A stretch of 58,320 nucleotides of DNA, from contig CAIOHZ010000210.1 of NCBI GenBank assembly GCA_903858165.1, positions 1 to 58,320 of the forward strand, in the 5' to 3' direction. A program made the translations under genes and the position numbers. This document shows, piece after piece, positions 15,185 through 29,384 of this stretch. The stretch comes from an uncultured Pseudomonadota bacterium. Its GTDB lineage: Bacteria; Pseudomonadota; Gammaproteobacteria; Steroidobacterales; Steroidobacteraceae. Under the pieces are notes generated by a model, which ran no database searches, was not told where the DNA came from, and was given only the letters and a program-made list of their open reading frames with translations. Every line of letters begins with the position of its first letter. The stretch's first letter is position 1.

Positions 15185-16462
15185 TCAGTGAAACTGACCT
15201 TCTTCCGTCGAGCCCTTCATCGCGGTGGTCGAAGACGTGCCACCGGTGCATACCTGCGTCACCGCGTCGAAGTAGCCGGCGCCCACTTCCCGCTGGTGGC
15301 GGGTGGCGGTGTAGCCGACAGCCTCGGCGGCGAACTCCGCCTCTTGCAGTTCAACGTAAGCCGACATCTGGCTGGCCTTGTAGCCCTTGGCCAACTGGAA
15401 CATGCTGAAGTTCAGCGCATGGAACCCGGCCAGCGTAATGAACTGGAACTTGTAGCCCATGGCGCCGAGTTCGCGCTGGAACTTGGCGATGGTCGCGTCG
15501 TCCAGCTTCTTGCGCCAGTTGAACGAGGGCGAGCAGTTATAGGCGAGCAGCTTGCCCGGGAACTTGGCGTGGATGGCCTCGGCGAAGCGCTTGGCTTCCT
15601 CGAGGTCCGGCTTGCCGGTCTCGCACCAGATCAGATCCGCGTAGGGCGCGTAAGCCAAACCGCGGGCGATCGCTTGGTCGAGGCTGGCGTTCACATAGAA
15701 GAAGCCTTCGGCCGTGCGCTCTGTCGAAGCGATGAACGGACGATCACGTTCATCGATGTCCGAAGTGAGCAAGTTGGCGGACTCGGCGTCCGTACGGGCC
15801 ACCAGCAATGTCGGCACGCCAGCACAGTCGGCAGCTAGGCGGGCAGCAATGAGCTTGCTCACCGCTTCCTGCGTCGGCACCAGTACCTTGCCGCCCATGT
15901 GGCCGCACTTCTTGGCGGAGGACAGTTGGTCCTCGAAATGCACGCCAGCGGCGCCAGCGGCAATCATGCCCTTCATCAGTTCGAAGGCGTTCAAGACACC
16001 ACCGAAACCGGCCTCGGCGTCGGCCACAATGGGCTGCAACCAATCTATGGTGTGGTCGCCTTCAGCGTGGTGGAGTTGGTCTGCACGCATCAGGGTGTTG
16101 TTGATCTTGCGCACCACCTCGGGCACCGAGTTCGCCGGGTACAACGACTGGTCCGGGTACATCTCACCCGAGAGGTTGGCGTCGCCGGCCACCTGCCAGC
16201 CGCTCAGATAGATAGCGTTCAAGCCCGCTTTCACCTGCTGCATGGCCTGATTGCCCGTGAGCGCGCCGAGCGCGTTAACGAACGGCATTTCGTGCATATG
16301 GCGCCACAGCTTCTCCGCACCAAGGCGGGCGAGCGAGTGCTCCACGGCGACGGAACCCCGGAGACGAACCACGTCGTCGGCGGAATAGCCACGCTGCACA
16401 CCCTGCCAGCGCGGGTTGGTGGACCAATCGTGTGCCAGTTGTTCGGCGGTCAGGAAGCTCAT
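15185..16462 (-). CDS. aceA: Isocitrate lyase
   Basis: A 425-residue glyoxylate-shunt enzyme splitting isocitrate into glyoxylate and succinate. The catalytic motif KKCGHMGGK is at 184-192 (Cys186). Other lyase blocks are present ([38 protein letters not shown]). The start is set at 16462, where GGAG lies seven bases upstream; an ATG four codons earlier (16474) has no ribosome site. It is divergent from a RamB/DUF3612-like regulator, with repeated TTCACA elements in the 121-base gap. That arrangement suggests induction by acetate or fatty acids. Malate synthase is not in the window. Confidence 0.96.
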   Translation of the reverse strand: MSFLTAEQLAHDWSTNPRWQGVQRGYSADDVVRLRGSVAVEHSLARLGAEKLWRHMHEMPFVNALGALTGNQAMQQVKAGLNAIYLSGWQVAGDANLSGEMYPDQSLYPANSVPEVVRKINNTLMRADQLHHAEGDHTIDWLQPIVADAEAGFGGVLNAFELMKGMIAAGAAGVHFEDQLSSAKKCGHMGGKVLVPTQEAVSKLIAARLAADCAGVPTLLVARTDAESANLLTSDIDERDRPFIASTERTAEGFFYVNASLDQAIARGLAYAPYADLIWCETGKPDLEEAKRFAEAIHAKFPGKLLAYNCSPSFNWRKKLDDATIAKFQRELGAMGYKFQFITLAGFHALNFSMFQLAKGYKASQMSAYVELQEAEFAAEAVGYTATRHQREVGAGYFDAVTQVCTGGTSSTTAMKGSTEEGQFH

Positions 16463-16508
16463 GCTCGTCTCCATAGCGGTGGAAAATCCAATCAGTCAAA
16501 AAATAGTA

Positions 16509-16572
16509 TGTGAATTACTCTCGTGATGTTCACAATAGAAAATTCACAGTGTAAAATTCACAAAAGTTCACT
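16509..16572. promoter_or_regulatory. Iterated TTCACA elements between aceA and its regulator
   Basis: TTCACA occurs at 16529, 16543 and 16557 (14-base steps; two copies lie in the direct repeat AAAATTCACA). TTCACT occurs at 16567, and an inverted copy TGTGAA at 16509. The AT-rich cluster fills the divergent promoter region and reaches to within 12 bases of the regulator's ATG, so autoregulation is likely. Binding by the adjacent XRE regulator is inference. Confidence 0.5.
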
Positions 16573-16583
16573 ATGGAGCCCCT

Positions 16584-18101
16584 ATGGTCGGTTTACCGAA
16601 GCAGGCGCACTTTCTCGGCGCAAAGCTGAAAACCCTACGCAAGCGCCACGGTTTGACCCTAGACGAGTTGTCCGCACGGTGCGTACAGCTCGACGTGGAG
16701 GCCGCCCCCTCTACCTCCTACTTGAGCATGGTGGAAAACGGCAAACGCTCGCCTTCCCGAGAGGTTTTAGCGCTGTTGGCTAGGGTCTTCGGTAAGGAAT
16801 CCAAGTGGTTCCTCGACGATTCCGTGGACGCGCCGGGCACGGCTCAAAACCGTCCCGTTACCGCCGCCGTCCGAACGGGCGGCATCGCCGAAGCCATGCC
16901 GCTGGAGCCTGCCTTCCTCTTTTCCAAGAGTTTGTTGCAGGCGGCCCTTCCGGAGCTCCTCGCGCAAACGGGTACCAGCGGACGGCATTTCGCCCAGCTA
17001 CTGATTCGCGTTTGGCAGGAAACCCGCCAAAACGACTTCCCGGAAATTGAGCGGGCCGCGGAAGAAGCCGGCGGGCGCCGCATGCCTCTTTCCGTGGAAG
17101 ACCTCATGGAGATTTGCCACACCTATGGCTTGCGCCTGAAATGGTCCGAGGGCGAACGTGCAGCAGACGGCCTGACACTCCTCCGCGCCCGTTATGAAGC
17201 GCCCGGTACGTTGATCGTGAACCGGCGCATGAATCAGCAAGAAGAGCGACTGAAATACGAACTGGCCTTCTTCCTAGGGCACCAAGTGCTGCACGGTGGC
17301 GACGGCATGATTTCGCCGCATACGGCCTCCGGCATCCTCGGCGACGACATGACCGGGCAAATTCGCCCGGGAATGGCAGCACAAGACGTGCTGTACGCCT
17401 GGCGCGACTTTGAATGCAGCATGTTCGCCGGCGCCCTGCTCTGCCCACGGCAACCGTTCCGCCAATTCCTGCTACGCGAATCCCACAGCGTGGTGGCCTG
17501 CACCAAACTGGGCGTGACGCCGGCGGTGGTCATGCGCCGCATGACCGCCGTCTCACCCTATCGCCATTGGCACTTCTTCGACGGCTATCCACCGGGCTAC
17601 TTGCGGGCGGTCTATCGCGGCAATGGCATCGCCCTGCCATGGGGCAACATGGCCTTGGTGCCGGATCCCTGCCCGCGTTGGGCGGTGTTCAAGTTGCTCA
17701 ATGAAGGCTCCCCAGGCCCCAAGACCGGCACCACACCCACATCGCAGATTTCGGTCATGGATGCAGGCCATGGGCCCAGGCTCTATTGCTGCCACTCGCT
17801 GCATACCGAGGACGCAGGGCATACGTCCCATGTGCTGTCCGTCGGAGTGGACCTCGCCCCGGCACTAGAAGCGCAAGGGTTACCGACCGCAGAACTCATC
17901 GCCTCGGTAGCCTCCGCTTGCCGCCGCGGCAAGGGCCAGGCCAAGCTTTCACCGGAGGTTCGCCAGGCGCTGCAGACGGTGGCACAGGTGCAAAACATCG
18001 CGTGGATTGCCGACGCGGCGGAGCGCCCCGCCACACTGATTTGTCCGCGTAGCGGCGCCTGCCCGCTGCCCACGCCCTGCCCGGGCCATCGCCATGGCTG
18101 A
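16584..18101 (+). CDS. XRE-family regulator, RamB/DUF3612-like, probable regulator of the glyoxylate shunt
   Basis: A 505-residue protein. The N-terminal XRE helix-turn-helix is at about 10-70 ([39 protein letters not shown]). A large middle region resembles the ImmA/IrrE-associated short-chain-acyl regulator domain, with [11 protein letters not shown] at 227-237 where active metallopeptidases have LAHELGHxxLH. The catalytic HE pair is replaced by FF, so the domain is probably a sensor. The C-terminus has a Cys-rich tail ([13 protein letters not shown]). Related regulators (RamB in actinobacteria, DUF3612 proteins in gammaproteobacteria) control acetate and glyoxylate genes; here it is divergent from aceA. 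GGAG lies five bases before the ATG. The stop overlaps rluE by eight bases. Confidence 0.83.
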   Translation: MVGLPKQAHFLGAKLKTLRKRHGLTLDELSARCVQLDVEAAPSTSYLSMVENGKRSPSREVLALLARVFGKESKWFLDDSVDAPGTAQNRPVTAAVRTGGIAEAMPLEPAFLFSKSLLQAALPELLAQTGTSGRHFAQLLIRVWQETRQNDFPEIERAAEEAGGRRMPLSVEDLMEICHTYGLRLKWSEGERAADGLTLLRARYEAPGTLIVNRRMNQQEERLKYELAFFLGHQVLHGGDGMISPHTASGILGDDMTGQIRPGMAAQDVLYAWRDFECSMFAGALLCPRQPFRQFLLRESHSVVACTKLGVTPAVVMRRMTAVSPYRHWHFFDGYPPGYLRAVYRGNGIALPWGNMALVPDPCPRWAVFKLLNEGSPGPKTGTTPTSQISVMDAGHGPRLYCCHSLHTEDAGHTSHVLSVGVDLAPALEAQGLPTAELIASVASACRRGKGQAKLSPEVRQALQTVAQVQNIAWIADAAERPATLICPRSGACPLPTPCPGHRHG

Positions 18102-18649
18102 CGGTATCCGTTTGTTGCTGGTCAACAAGCCTTATGGCGTCCTGACGCAGTTCACGGACCGTCAGGGGCGTGCGACGCTCGCCGACGTGGTGCCGGTGCC
18201 CGGGGTCTATCCGGCCGGGAGGCTGGACCAAGACAGTGAGGGACTGGTGCTGCTGACCAACTACGGGCCATTGCAGGCTCGTTTGGCAGACCCGCGCTTC
18301 AAGGCGCCGAAAATCTATTGGGCCCAAGTGGAAGGCGTGTGTACAGAAGAGGCACTAGTCGCGCTGCGCACGGGCGTGGTGCTTGCCGATGGTCCGACTC
18401 TACCAGCCCCCAGCCGGGAAGTACCGGAACCCGCCCACTTGTGGCCGCGCACGCCGCCTATTCGCCATCGTGAACGCATTCCGACCACTTGGCTGGAACT
18501 GGAGCTGCGCGAAGGCCGTAACCGGCAAGTACGACGCATGACCGCTGCCGTAGGGCTGCCCACGCTGCGACTGGTTCGGTACGCGGTAGGCCCTTGGACG
18601 CTCGACGGCCTCGCACCCGGCGAATGGCGCGAGGTGCCGAAGACGGAAG

Positions 18650-20008
<1,359 letters not shown>

Positions 20009-20061
20009 GGGAATATCTCAGAAGCAAGGGGGCAAAGGCACAAAGGGGGGCAGTTCGTGCG

Positions 20062-20081
20062 GTGTGGTCGGGTGACCACAC
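20062..20081 (-). promoter_or_regulatory. Leader hairpin upstream of class II DAHP synthase
   Basis: GTGTGGTC and GACCACAC form a perfect 8-bp stem with a 4-base loop, about 55 bases ahead of the TTG start. On the minus strand a TGTTACACT extended -10-like box lies just upstream, so the hairpin would be near the 5' end of the mRNA. It may stabilise the transcript or serve as an operator. I see no tryptophan-, phenylalanine- or tyrosine-rich leader peptide. Confidence 0.35.
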
Positions 20082-20250
20082 ACCCGTCCAGTGTAACAAT
20101 ACCGGCGTAAAAACCGCGAGTTGCCGGCCTGCGGAACGGTCTCGGCAAGCCCGCCGATCACCCACCATCCGACGATTGCGGGAACTCCTGCTCGCTTTCG
20201 AGTAGCCAGAAGCCGCACACTTAGCGTCCGTAGGGGAAAAGGAAAGAACC

Positions 20251-21402
20251 ATGCAACGGATACTGGTCTTGGGTGCCGGCAAAATCGGTGCCCTCATTTC
20301 CGGACTGCTCGCCGAATCGGGCGCCTACGAAGTCGACCTCGCGGACCGACTCCCGGGGGCTGCCGCCGGTGTCACAGCGGCTCACGGCCTGCCGGGAATC
20401 ACCCCCCACTTGCTGGATGCCGGGGACGAAGCGAGCCTGCAAGCGCATCTTCGTGCCCACCCAGCGGATGCCGTCATTTCGGGGCTCCCTTTCTACTGCA
20501 ACCCCGGCGTGGCACGCGCCGCACGCGCCGCCAATGCCCACTACTTCGACCTGACCGAAGACGTTGCAGTCACGCGGGCAGTCCGTGAGATTGCCGCGGG
20601 TGCCACTACGGCATTCGTGCCGCAGTGTGGCCTCGCCCCGGGGTTCATCAGCATCGCCGCCGCGGAGTTGCTGCGGCACTTCGACGAAGTGCGCTCGGTA
20701 AAACTACGCGTGGGCGCCCTCCCCCAGCACCCCAACAATGTTTTGAAGTATTCCCTTACGTGGTCTACCGAAGGCCTCATCAACGAATACGGCAATCCCT
20801 GCGAAGCCATCGTTGACGGTCAACTTAGTGCGGTGCAACCACTGGAGGGCCTAGAGGAAATTGAAATCGACGGCACGCTCTATGAAGCTTTCAACACTTC
20901 AGGCGGCTTAGGCTCACTCGGCGAGACTTGTGGTGCCGGGGTGGAGTCCATGAATTACAAGACCATCCGCTACCCGGGGCACTGCAGCCAAATGCGTCTG
21001 CTGATGAACGACCTGAAGCTCAATCAGGATCGTGAAACCTTGAAGCGCATTCTGGAAAACGCCGTACCGCAAACCCTGCAGGATGTCGTCATCGTGTACG
21101 CGGCAGTAACCGGCCGCCAAGGCGGTGAACTGCGCGAAGAAAACTACGTCAACAAAATTTACCCGCAAATGATCGCCGGGCGCTTGTGGTCCGCTATCCA
21201 GGTCACTACCGCGGCTGGCATCACGGCCGTAGTGGACTTGGTGCTGCAGGGCGGCCAAGGCTATCGCGGTTTCTTCGCGCAAGAACATTTCCGCCTGCCG
21301 GAGATTCTGGCTAACCGGTTTGGGCGGTACTACGCCGAAGGCAGCAAAGAAGTCTCTGGCCGCGTCGTGGTGGAAGGGACCGCCGGCGCACAGCGCCGCT
21401 GA
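20251..21402 (+). CDS. Saccharopine dehydrogenase-like NAD(P)-dependent oxidoreductase
   Basis: A 383-residue protein with an N-terminal Rossmann fold ([10 protein letters not shown], residues 4-13). The saccharopine dehydrogenase C-terminal domain follows ([39 protein letters not shown]-type block). It sits 19 bases upstream of an aminoadipate-semialdehyde dehydrogenase gene. That points to lysine catabolism: either saccharopine to aminoadipate semialdehyde plus glutamate, or direct lysine 6-dehydrogenation. No lysine-ketoglutarate reductase is present, so a lysine 6-dehydrogenase-like reaction is a real alternative. AAGGAAAG precedes the ATG. Confidence 0.85.
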   Translation: MQRILVLGAGKIGALISGLLAESGAYEVDLADRLPGAAAGVTAAHGLPGITPHLLDAGDEASLQAHLRAHPADAVISGLPFYCNPGVARAARAANAHYFDLTEDVAVTRAVREIAAGATTAFVPQCGLAPGFISIAAAELLRHFDEVRSVKLRVGALPQHPNNVLKYSLTWSTEGLINEYGNPCEAIVDGQLSAVQPLEGLEEIEIDGTLYEAFNTSGGLGSLGETCGAGVESMNYKTIRYPGHCSQMRLLMNDLKLNQDRETLKRILENAVPQTLQDVVIVYAAVTGRQGGELREENYVNKIYPQMIAGRLWSAIQVTTAAGITAVVDLVLQGGQGYRGFFAQEHFRLPEILANRFGRYYAEGSKEVSGRVVVEGTAGAQRR

Positions 21403-21421
21403 AAGAATCAAGGAAACAAGC

Positions 21422-22977
<1,556 letters not shown>

Positions 22978-22981
<4 letters not shown>

Positions 22982-25900
22982 CGTTGCGTTGGCATTTTCA
23001 ATACAGCGCGGGTGCTATCGAACAAGGCAGCTACTCGCTTGGGCGAAACGGTCAGCGTGGCCTTCAGGTCTTGAGCAAATACGGACAGCGCGTACTCCTC
23101 TAGCGTCCAGCGCAGTTCGTCCAAGACCTGGGATGGATGTCCTGCAGCACCGGCAGCTGCCTGCAGGGCAACGAAGCGACTCCAGAGATCGCGCATCTCG
23201 AACTGCGCATCAAGTACCCGCCCCTGTGCTCCGCGCAGCTTCGCTGCGCGCCTTGCGGTGGTCTTCACGTACTTCGGTAGCAGGTCCAACCAAGGGTCAG
23301 GCGTAGCAGCCACGAAGTTAAGGAAGACCTCGCGCTGCAGCGCGGCGCGAATGTCTTCCACCAGTACCGCATCCAGCCCTTCTGGCAAGGCCGCCAATTC
23401 ACGGCGTGCCGCTGCCGTCGCAGCGAGCAGGTCCCGCATCCGTGTAGTGAGTTTTTCTTTCACCTCATAGAGCACAGGGCGGGTGCGAACCATGGCGGCT
23501 TCGAACGCCTCGCGAGACTGTGGCACATCGCCTTCGGAAGCCAAGCCAGCCCCATGACCACCGTAAAAAGCGCGGGCTACGACACGGTCCGCCAAGTCCT
23601 TCGCAAACCCTTTAGCCGGGCCGAGCATCTGGTGTAGCAGCATCAGTTCACGGTCAGCGGCGAACTCCTTCTCGAGCGTTCGATGAACAGCACCCAGTGC
23701 CAACGCTGCCAAACGCGCTACGCCTTGGCGCGTAATGCGCGCTGCGGTAATGGCATCGTCTTCGAGCGTCAGGTCCACCGCATCGCCGCGGTCTGTAATG
23801 GCGGGAAAGAGTGCGATGCGTACGCCTTGGCGTTCCACCTCAAGCCGCTCGGGAATGCGCGGAAAGTCCCAACTGCGTACGCCGGTTCGCTGCCAAGCCA
23901 CATCCACCACGGGAGCGGCCGTACCGCCGGCACGTCGCGCCAGACGCCGTAGCTCTTCCAGCTCACGGCCCTCAGCCACTTGCCTACCGCTGGCGTCCAC
24001 CACGCGAAGATTGAGGTGCAAGTGTGGCGACACCTCCAAGCGCTCCAGCGTCGCAGTGGTGATGGACTCGCCCGCGCGGTCGCTCAGGAAGCGGGACGCC
24101 AATTCCACAAATGAAGCCCCTGCGGTTGCACCCGCTACGGCATGGCCTGCATGCAATGGGGTGGCCAGTTCCGTCTCGCAAGCGGTAACGCAGGCTTGGG
24201 CCACGTCGGGTGCCGGCACCAGTTGCCGCCGCAATACCTTCGGAAGCGTGCGAATCCACTCGGTGACCAATTCCAAACGCCAACCTGGGACCGCACCAAC
24301 GACCTCCCCCACTGCAATGCGGGTCACCAAGGGTTGCGGCACCGTCACCGTAGCGCCATCGTCGACACGGTCCGGGTCGAACAGGTAACGCACCGGCAAC
24401 GCATTTCCGCCTACGACGACCTTTGGAGGAAAACGCTCGTCATCCGCCCGTGGAGCACCCGCACGCCGCAAGTCCGCAGCGGAGAAAACAAAACGTGCTT
24501 GGTCCGCATCCGTGGCCTTTTTCCACCAGGTGGAGAACGCCATGGCGCTATTCGTATCGAGTGGCAGACGCTCCAAATAAAGCTCGGCTTCCTCCGCCTC
24601 GTCTTTCAACACTACTTGCCGACGGAGCTTGGCTTCTTCTTCTTGCAGCTTCAGCTTCATAGCGCGGTTGGCAGCCAGAAACGGCAAGTTCAAGCGACTA
24701 CGCCCATGGACCAAGGCCTCGCGGGCAAAGAACTCGCGCGCACCCGCCGGGTCCACAGTCGCGAAGTTCACGCGACGACCAGCGGACAACAACAGCCCGT
24801 ACAACGCCACTGTTTCCGCCACGCTGGCTTGACCGCGGTTTTCATCCCATTGGGGGTCGCCATGGCTACGCTTTACCAAGTGGTGTGCGGCTTGCTCAAT
24901 CCACGCCGGGTCCACTCCCGCCACCAATCGTGCATAAATGCGTTGGGTTTCTACAATACTGCCAGCGACGACCCAGCGCGGCCCGCGGTTGCGAACTGGG
25001 GTTCCCGGAGCAATGAGAAAGCGCATGCCGCGAGCACCGTCGTAAACTCCCTTCTCCGGCCGATCGCGCGCTTTGCCTTCGGTGCCGGGCGCACCCCGGC
25101 CCGGCTCGGCCTTCAGGCCGATATTCCCCAGCAACCCGGCCAGCAGCGAGCGATGCAGCGCTTCATAACTGGCATTCTGCGCATTAGGCGCCCAATCCAT
25201 CTCGGCGGCGATAGTGCCCAACTGGCTATGCAGTTCTTCCCATTCGCGCATACGCACCGCAGAAAGGAACTGGTCGCGGCACCAGCGGCGCAAGGCACTA
25301 CGCGAACGCGCTGTCCGTTCCTCCTGATACGCGCCCCAGACTTTCAGCAGCGTGACAAAGTCGCTGTCCGGGTCGGCGAACTGGGCGTGTTTCGCGTCTG
25401 CAGCCGCTTGGGCATCCTGGGGTCGTTCACGCGGGTCTTGCATGGACAGCACCGCCGCCAACACCAGCACCTCGCGCAGTGCGGCACGCCGCTTGGCTTC
25501 GACCAGCATGCGGCCTAGCCGCGGATCTACCGGCAGCCGAGCCAATTGACGGCCCAGGGGTGTGACCTCGCGGTCATCGTCCACTGCCTCCAACTCCTGC
25601 AGCAATCGATAGCCGTCGTTAATCTGGCGCGTGTCTGGCGGGTCGATGAACGGGAAGTCCTGCGGTGTACCAAGCCGCAGCGTCTCCATCTGCAGGATGA
25701 CGCTGGCCAAGTTCGTCCGCAGCACCTCCGGCGCCGTGTAGGCGTCCCGCAGGTTGAAGTTGTCTTCATCGTACAAGCGCACGCAAAGCCCGGGCCCTAC
25801 ACGGCCACAACGCCCCCGACGCTGGTTGGCGCTGGCCTGAGAGACTGGCTCCACGGGCAAGCGCTGAATTTTCGCACGCGCGCTGTACCGACTAATGCGC

Positions 25901-27018
25901 GCCGTGCCCACGTCGATGACGCTGCGAATACCCGGTACGGTCAGCGAGGTTTCCGCGACGTTCGTGGCTAGCACCACGCGCTGTCTTCCGCCGCGCTTGA
26001 ACACCTTCTGCTGGTCTTCCCAACTCAGGCGTGAATACAGCGGCATCACTTCCATGCGCCCGCCCACCGCGCCTTCGAGTGCTTCTGCGGTATCGCGAAT
26101 TTCTCGCTCACCGGGCAAGAACACCAAAATGTCGCCGCGACCGACCTCGCTGGGTTCGCTGCGTATTTCCTCCACGGCACGCAACACACCGGCCGTGACG
26201 CCAGGGTCTAAGTCGTCGTCATCGTCCGTAGCTAGCGCGCGGTAACGGGTTTCCACGGGCCAGGCGCGGCCAGACACTTCCAATACCGGCGCCGGCTTGC
26301 CGTTGGCGTCAGCAAAGAACTCGGCGAACCGACTCGTTTCAATGGTGGCGGAGGTAATGACCAACCGCAGATCCGGGCGGCGATGACGCAAGCGCTGCAG
26401 GACGCCTAGCAAAAAGTCGATGTTCAGGCTGCGTTCGTGCGCTTCGTCGATGATCAGCGTGTCGTAGGCCGTCAGGTCCGGGTCGTCGCGCAATTCCGCC
26501 AGCAAGATGCCATCCGTCATCAACTTGACGAGCGTTTCCTTGGAGGTGCGGTCCGTAAAGCGCACCTTGAAGCCGACCGATGCACCGAGCGGTTGCTGCA
26601 ATTCCTCAGCAATACGCGCGGCCACAGTACGCGCCGCAATTCGCCGCGGCTGCGTGTGCCCGATGAGCCCACGTCGTCCGCTTCCTGCCTCTAGGCAGAG
26701 CTTCGGCAGCTGAGTAGTTTTACCGGAACCCGTTTCGCCGCAGATGATGACGACTTGATGCGCTTGCAAAGCGGCCAGAATGTCATCGCGCCGCTGCGCT
26801 ACCGGCAACTCTTCCGGGTACGAGACCGCAGGAATCACTGCCGCACGCGCTACGACCCGTTCTGCGGACGCTACCAAATGGGCTTCGAGTTGCTCGAGAT
26901 CGCGGGTATGCGGTTGGCGGCGCGCCTGCCGTTCAGCCACGCGCTGCTGCAATTGCCGGGCCTTGCGCGCATCGCGGACCATCAGGACCGACAGCGGGTC
27001 GGCAGGAGGCTTGCTCAT
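22978..27018 (-). CDS. hrpA: ATP-dependent RNA helicase HrpA (DEAH box)
   Basis: A 1346-residue helicase, the usual length for bacterial HrpA. Motif I is GETGSGKT at 94-101 and motif II is DEAH at 191-194. TSATIE, the helicase C domain ([27 protein letters not shown]), the ratchet/OB region and the long HrpA-specific C-terminal domain follow. It unwinds RNA and in E. coli rescues stalled, collided ribosomes. The ATG forms an ATGA with the stop of the sensor kinase, so it is translationally coupled to a PhoQ-like gene, an unusual partner. The TAG stop overlaps the amaB stop. Confidence 0.96.
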
Positions 27019-28391
27019 CGTCCGGGCAACCGCACCACGAAGCGGGCACCGCCAAGGGGAGAAATTTCTACGACTACCGACCCGCCGTGCACGGACACGA
27101 TATCCGCCACCATCGCCAAGCCAATGCCTTGGCCAGCGACACGCTCATCGAGCCGCACACCGCGCTTCAGGATGCGTTCGCGTTGCGCCGGTTCGACGCC
27201 AGGGCCGTCATCGTCAACACTGAACTGCACGCCCGGGCGGCGCCAACCCGGTTCACTCCACGCGGCTAACGACACATCGACCCGGGCGCGAGCGAACTTG
27301 CAGGCGTTGTCCGCCAGATTACCTACCAATTCCAACAAATCGCCACGGTCCATCGGGCAGGCGAGTTCGCGGTCCGGCAAGCGATCACCTTCGCCTAGCA
27401 TTTGCAAAGCAAGGCCGCGGTCGGCATAGACCTTGCGCAAGGCGCCCAGCACATCTTCCAGCACCGGCAAGACAGGCGTCCAAGCCATACCAGGGGCAAG
27501 GCTGGCGGTGGCAGCACGGCGCAGCTGGTGCTGCACGATGTCCTGCATACGGTCCACCTGCTCGACCATCTCACCTTGCTTCTCGGCCGCTGGCGGGCCA
27601 CCCAACAAGGTGCGCAGCACGCTCAACGGCGTCTTCAATGAATGCGCCAAGTTACCGAGCGTGTTGCGATAGCGCTCAGCCCGCTCCCGCTCCGCCTGCA
27701 ACAGGGCATTCAGGTTCTGTGCCACCCCACGCAATTCGCGCGGCCAGTCGCCATCCAAGGCACCACGCTCACCCAATTCTACGGCGGCAATCTGCCGCTC
27801 CATAAGCCGTAGTGGCCGCAGCAGAAAACCGACTACCAGCGCGATGACGAGTGCCGCCAAGCCGAGCATCACGGCGCCGCCAGCGAGGAACTGCCCGCGC
27901 AAGCGTCGCAGTTGGGCAAAATACGTGGCCTGGTCTTCGGCAGCGATGAACACGTACTCTCGCCGCTGCCCATCCACTCCCTGCCACGCCACGCCTTGTG
28001 CTAACGCCAGCAATGAACTGCCATCCGCTTGCGACACTTCGCGCAACTTTTTTTCGCCTGGTGCTGCGTCCAGCAGCAATTGCACGTTCGCACCAGCCAG
28101 CGAAGCGCTTTGCCAACCAGGGGGCGCGCCTCGTTCACGAATAAGCAAATACAGCCCCGAGCGCGGCGTTCCCAAGCGAGGCTCAGCCAATGGCGTTGCT
28201 GGGCGTAACTCACCGTTACTGTCTTCATCGACAACGCCCAACACAGCGAGATTCAAAGCCTGCAGAAAATCACGCCGGGCTTCACGCCCCACTTCGCGAA
28301 AGCGGAAATCGAGCGCTATTAGCGCCGAGGCGACGGCCAGCACCAACAAGCTCACCAAAGCGAGCAGCAGGCGCGCCCGCAAGGACTTCAT
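27015..28391 (-). CDS. PhoQ-like sensor histidine kinase
   Basis: A 458-residue inner-membrane kinase. TM1 is at about 7-27, a periplasmic sensor domain at about 28-168, TM2 at about 169-191, a HAMP-like linker, HisKA with NLAHSLKTPL (phospho-acceptor His250), and HATPase blocks (NLADNACKFA, DDGPGV, GQGIGLAM). The NLxHSLKTPL form is typical of PhoQ relatives. It overlaps both the response regulator and hrpA by four bases. The signal is unknown; divalent cations or envelope stress are plausible given the PepSY and glycine-zipper genes in the same operon. Confidence 0.92.
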   Translation of the reverse strand: MKSLRARLLLALVSLLVLAVASALIALDFRFREVGREARRDFLQALNLAVLGVVDEDSNGELRPATPLAEPRLGTPRSGLYLLIRERGAPPGWQSASLAGANVQLLLDAAPGEKKLREVSQADGSSLLALAQGVAWQGVDGQRREYVFIAAEDQATYFAQLRRLRGQFLAGGAVMLGLAALVIALVVGFLLRPLRLMERQIAAVELGERGALDGDWPRELRGVAQNLNALLQAERERAERYRNTLGNLAHSLKTPLSVLRTLLGGPPAAEKQGEMVEQVDRMQDIVQHQLRRAATASLAPGMAWTPVLPVLEDVLGALRKVYADRGLALQMLGEGDRLPDRELACPMDRGDLLELVGNLADNACKFARARVDVSLAAWSEPGWRRPGVQFSVDDDGPGVEPAQRERILKRGVRLDERVAGQGIGLAMVADIVSVHGGSVVVEISPLGGARFVVRLPGR

Positions 28392-29062
28392 GAGCCTTCC
28401 ACCAACCGATAACCGCGACCGCGCAATGTTTCGATAGGATGCCAGCGTTCTTCCGGGTCCAGCTTACGCCGCAAGCGCCCGACGAATACCTCGACCGTGT
28501 TGCTGTCGCGCTCGGCGTCGTCCGGGTAGAGGCGCTCGGCCAATTCCGTCTTGGTGACTACCTCCCCCACATGGTGGATGAGGTATTCGAGCAAGCGGTA
28601 CTCGAAGGTGGTGAGTTCAACCGCAACGCCGTCGATAGCTACCGCTTGGGTACGCGGATCGACCGACACCACACCGGCACGCAGTACCGGGTCTGCATGG
28701 CCGCCAGCGCGGCGTAACAGGGCCTGAACGCGCGCCAATACCTCTTCCACATGAAACGGCTTGGTAACGTAGTCGTCCGCACCGGCTTGCAGACCTTCCA
28801 CCTTGTCTTGCCAGCGGTCACGTGCGGTGAGCACCAGCACGGGGAAGGTCTTGCCCGCCGCACGGACTCGACGGATGAGCTCCAAACCCGGCAGACGCGG
28901 CAGACCGAGGTCTACGATGGCCAGATCGCAGGGATATTCCGTGGCCGCAAAAAGGCCTTCCTCGCCATCGGGCGCTGCCTGGACTAGGTAACCTGCGCCT
29001 TCGAGGGCCGTAACGAGCGCAGCACGCAGCGCGGCTTCGTCTTCCACCACCAATACACGCAT
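28388..29062 (-). CDS. OmpR/PhoP-family response regulator
   Basis: A 224-residue two-domain regulator. The receiver has acidic residues near 7-9 (VEDE), phospho-acceptor Asp51 (IVDLGLP) and Lys101 (TKPFH). The C-terminal winged helix follows (TTFEYRLLEYLIHHVGEVVTK). It is the partner of the overlapping PhoQ-like kinase. An 11-bp-period direct repeat ahead of the operon (30295-30312) looks like its own binding site. Confidence 0.94.
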   Translation of the reverse strand: MRVLVVEDEAALRAALVTALEGAGYLVQAAPDGEEGLFAATEYPCDLAIVDLGLPRLPGLELIRRVRAAGKTFPVLVLTARDRWQDKVEGLQAGADDYVTKPFHVEEVLARVQALLRRAGGHADPVLRAGVVSVDPRTQAVAIDGVAVELTTFEYRLLEYLIHHVGEVVTKTELAERLYPDDAERDSNTVEVFVGRLRRKLDPEERWHPIETLRGRGYRLVEGS

Positions 29063-29064
29063 GG

Positions 29065-29358
29065 CTAATCCATGCGGCCGGTCAGCGCGTCCACGCGCAC
29101 CCGCACCAGCGTGCCTTCCGAAGTCAGCACACGAATGAGGTAGAACGTTTGGCCGTCGCGAGTTTGCGTTTCCGCCTTCACCACCTGACCGCCGTAACGG
29201 GACAGCACCATATCCACGGCGGTACGCATAGACACCGCGACCTCACCGTACCCCCGGCGACCATCGCGGTCGGCGAAGGCTGCCGGGGACAGAAGACCCC
29301 CGACCATCACGCTGATGGCCAGGAGCCCGAGAAACCGGCGATAGGGGGTCGGATGCAT
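29065..29358 (-). CDS. Exported PepSY-domain small protein
   Basis: A 97-residue protein with a signal peptide (to about AFA at 29) and one PepSY-like module: AVDMVLSRYGGQVVKAETQT, then FYLIRVLTSEG and VRVDALTGRMD. Small PepSY proteins are commonly encoded next to PhoPQ-type systems, where they may bind the sensor or inhibit envelope proteases. It begins 26 bases after the glycine-zipper gene and ends two bases before the response regulator. Confidence 0.85.
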   Translation of the reverse strand: MHPTPYRRFLGLLAISVMVGGLLSPAAFADRDGRRGYGEVAVSMRTAVDMVLSRYGGQVVKAETQTRDGQTFYLIRVLTSEGTLVRVRVDALTGRMD

Positions 29359-29384
29359 GGCAGCAGTTTAGCCGACCCGCCGGG

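Noticed and set aside
20018-20218. Small minus-strand frame containing two adjacent Trp codons, upstream of class II DAHP synthase, considered as an attenuator leader peptide
   Set aside because: The Trp codons are far from the hairpin, the frame begins upstream of the likely promoter, and no alternative terminator/antiterminator pair is visible.
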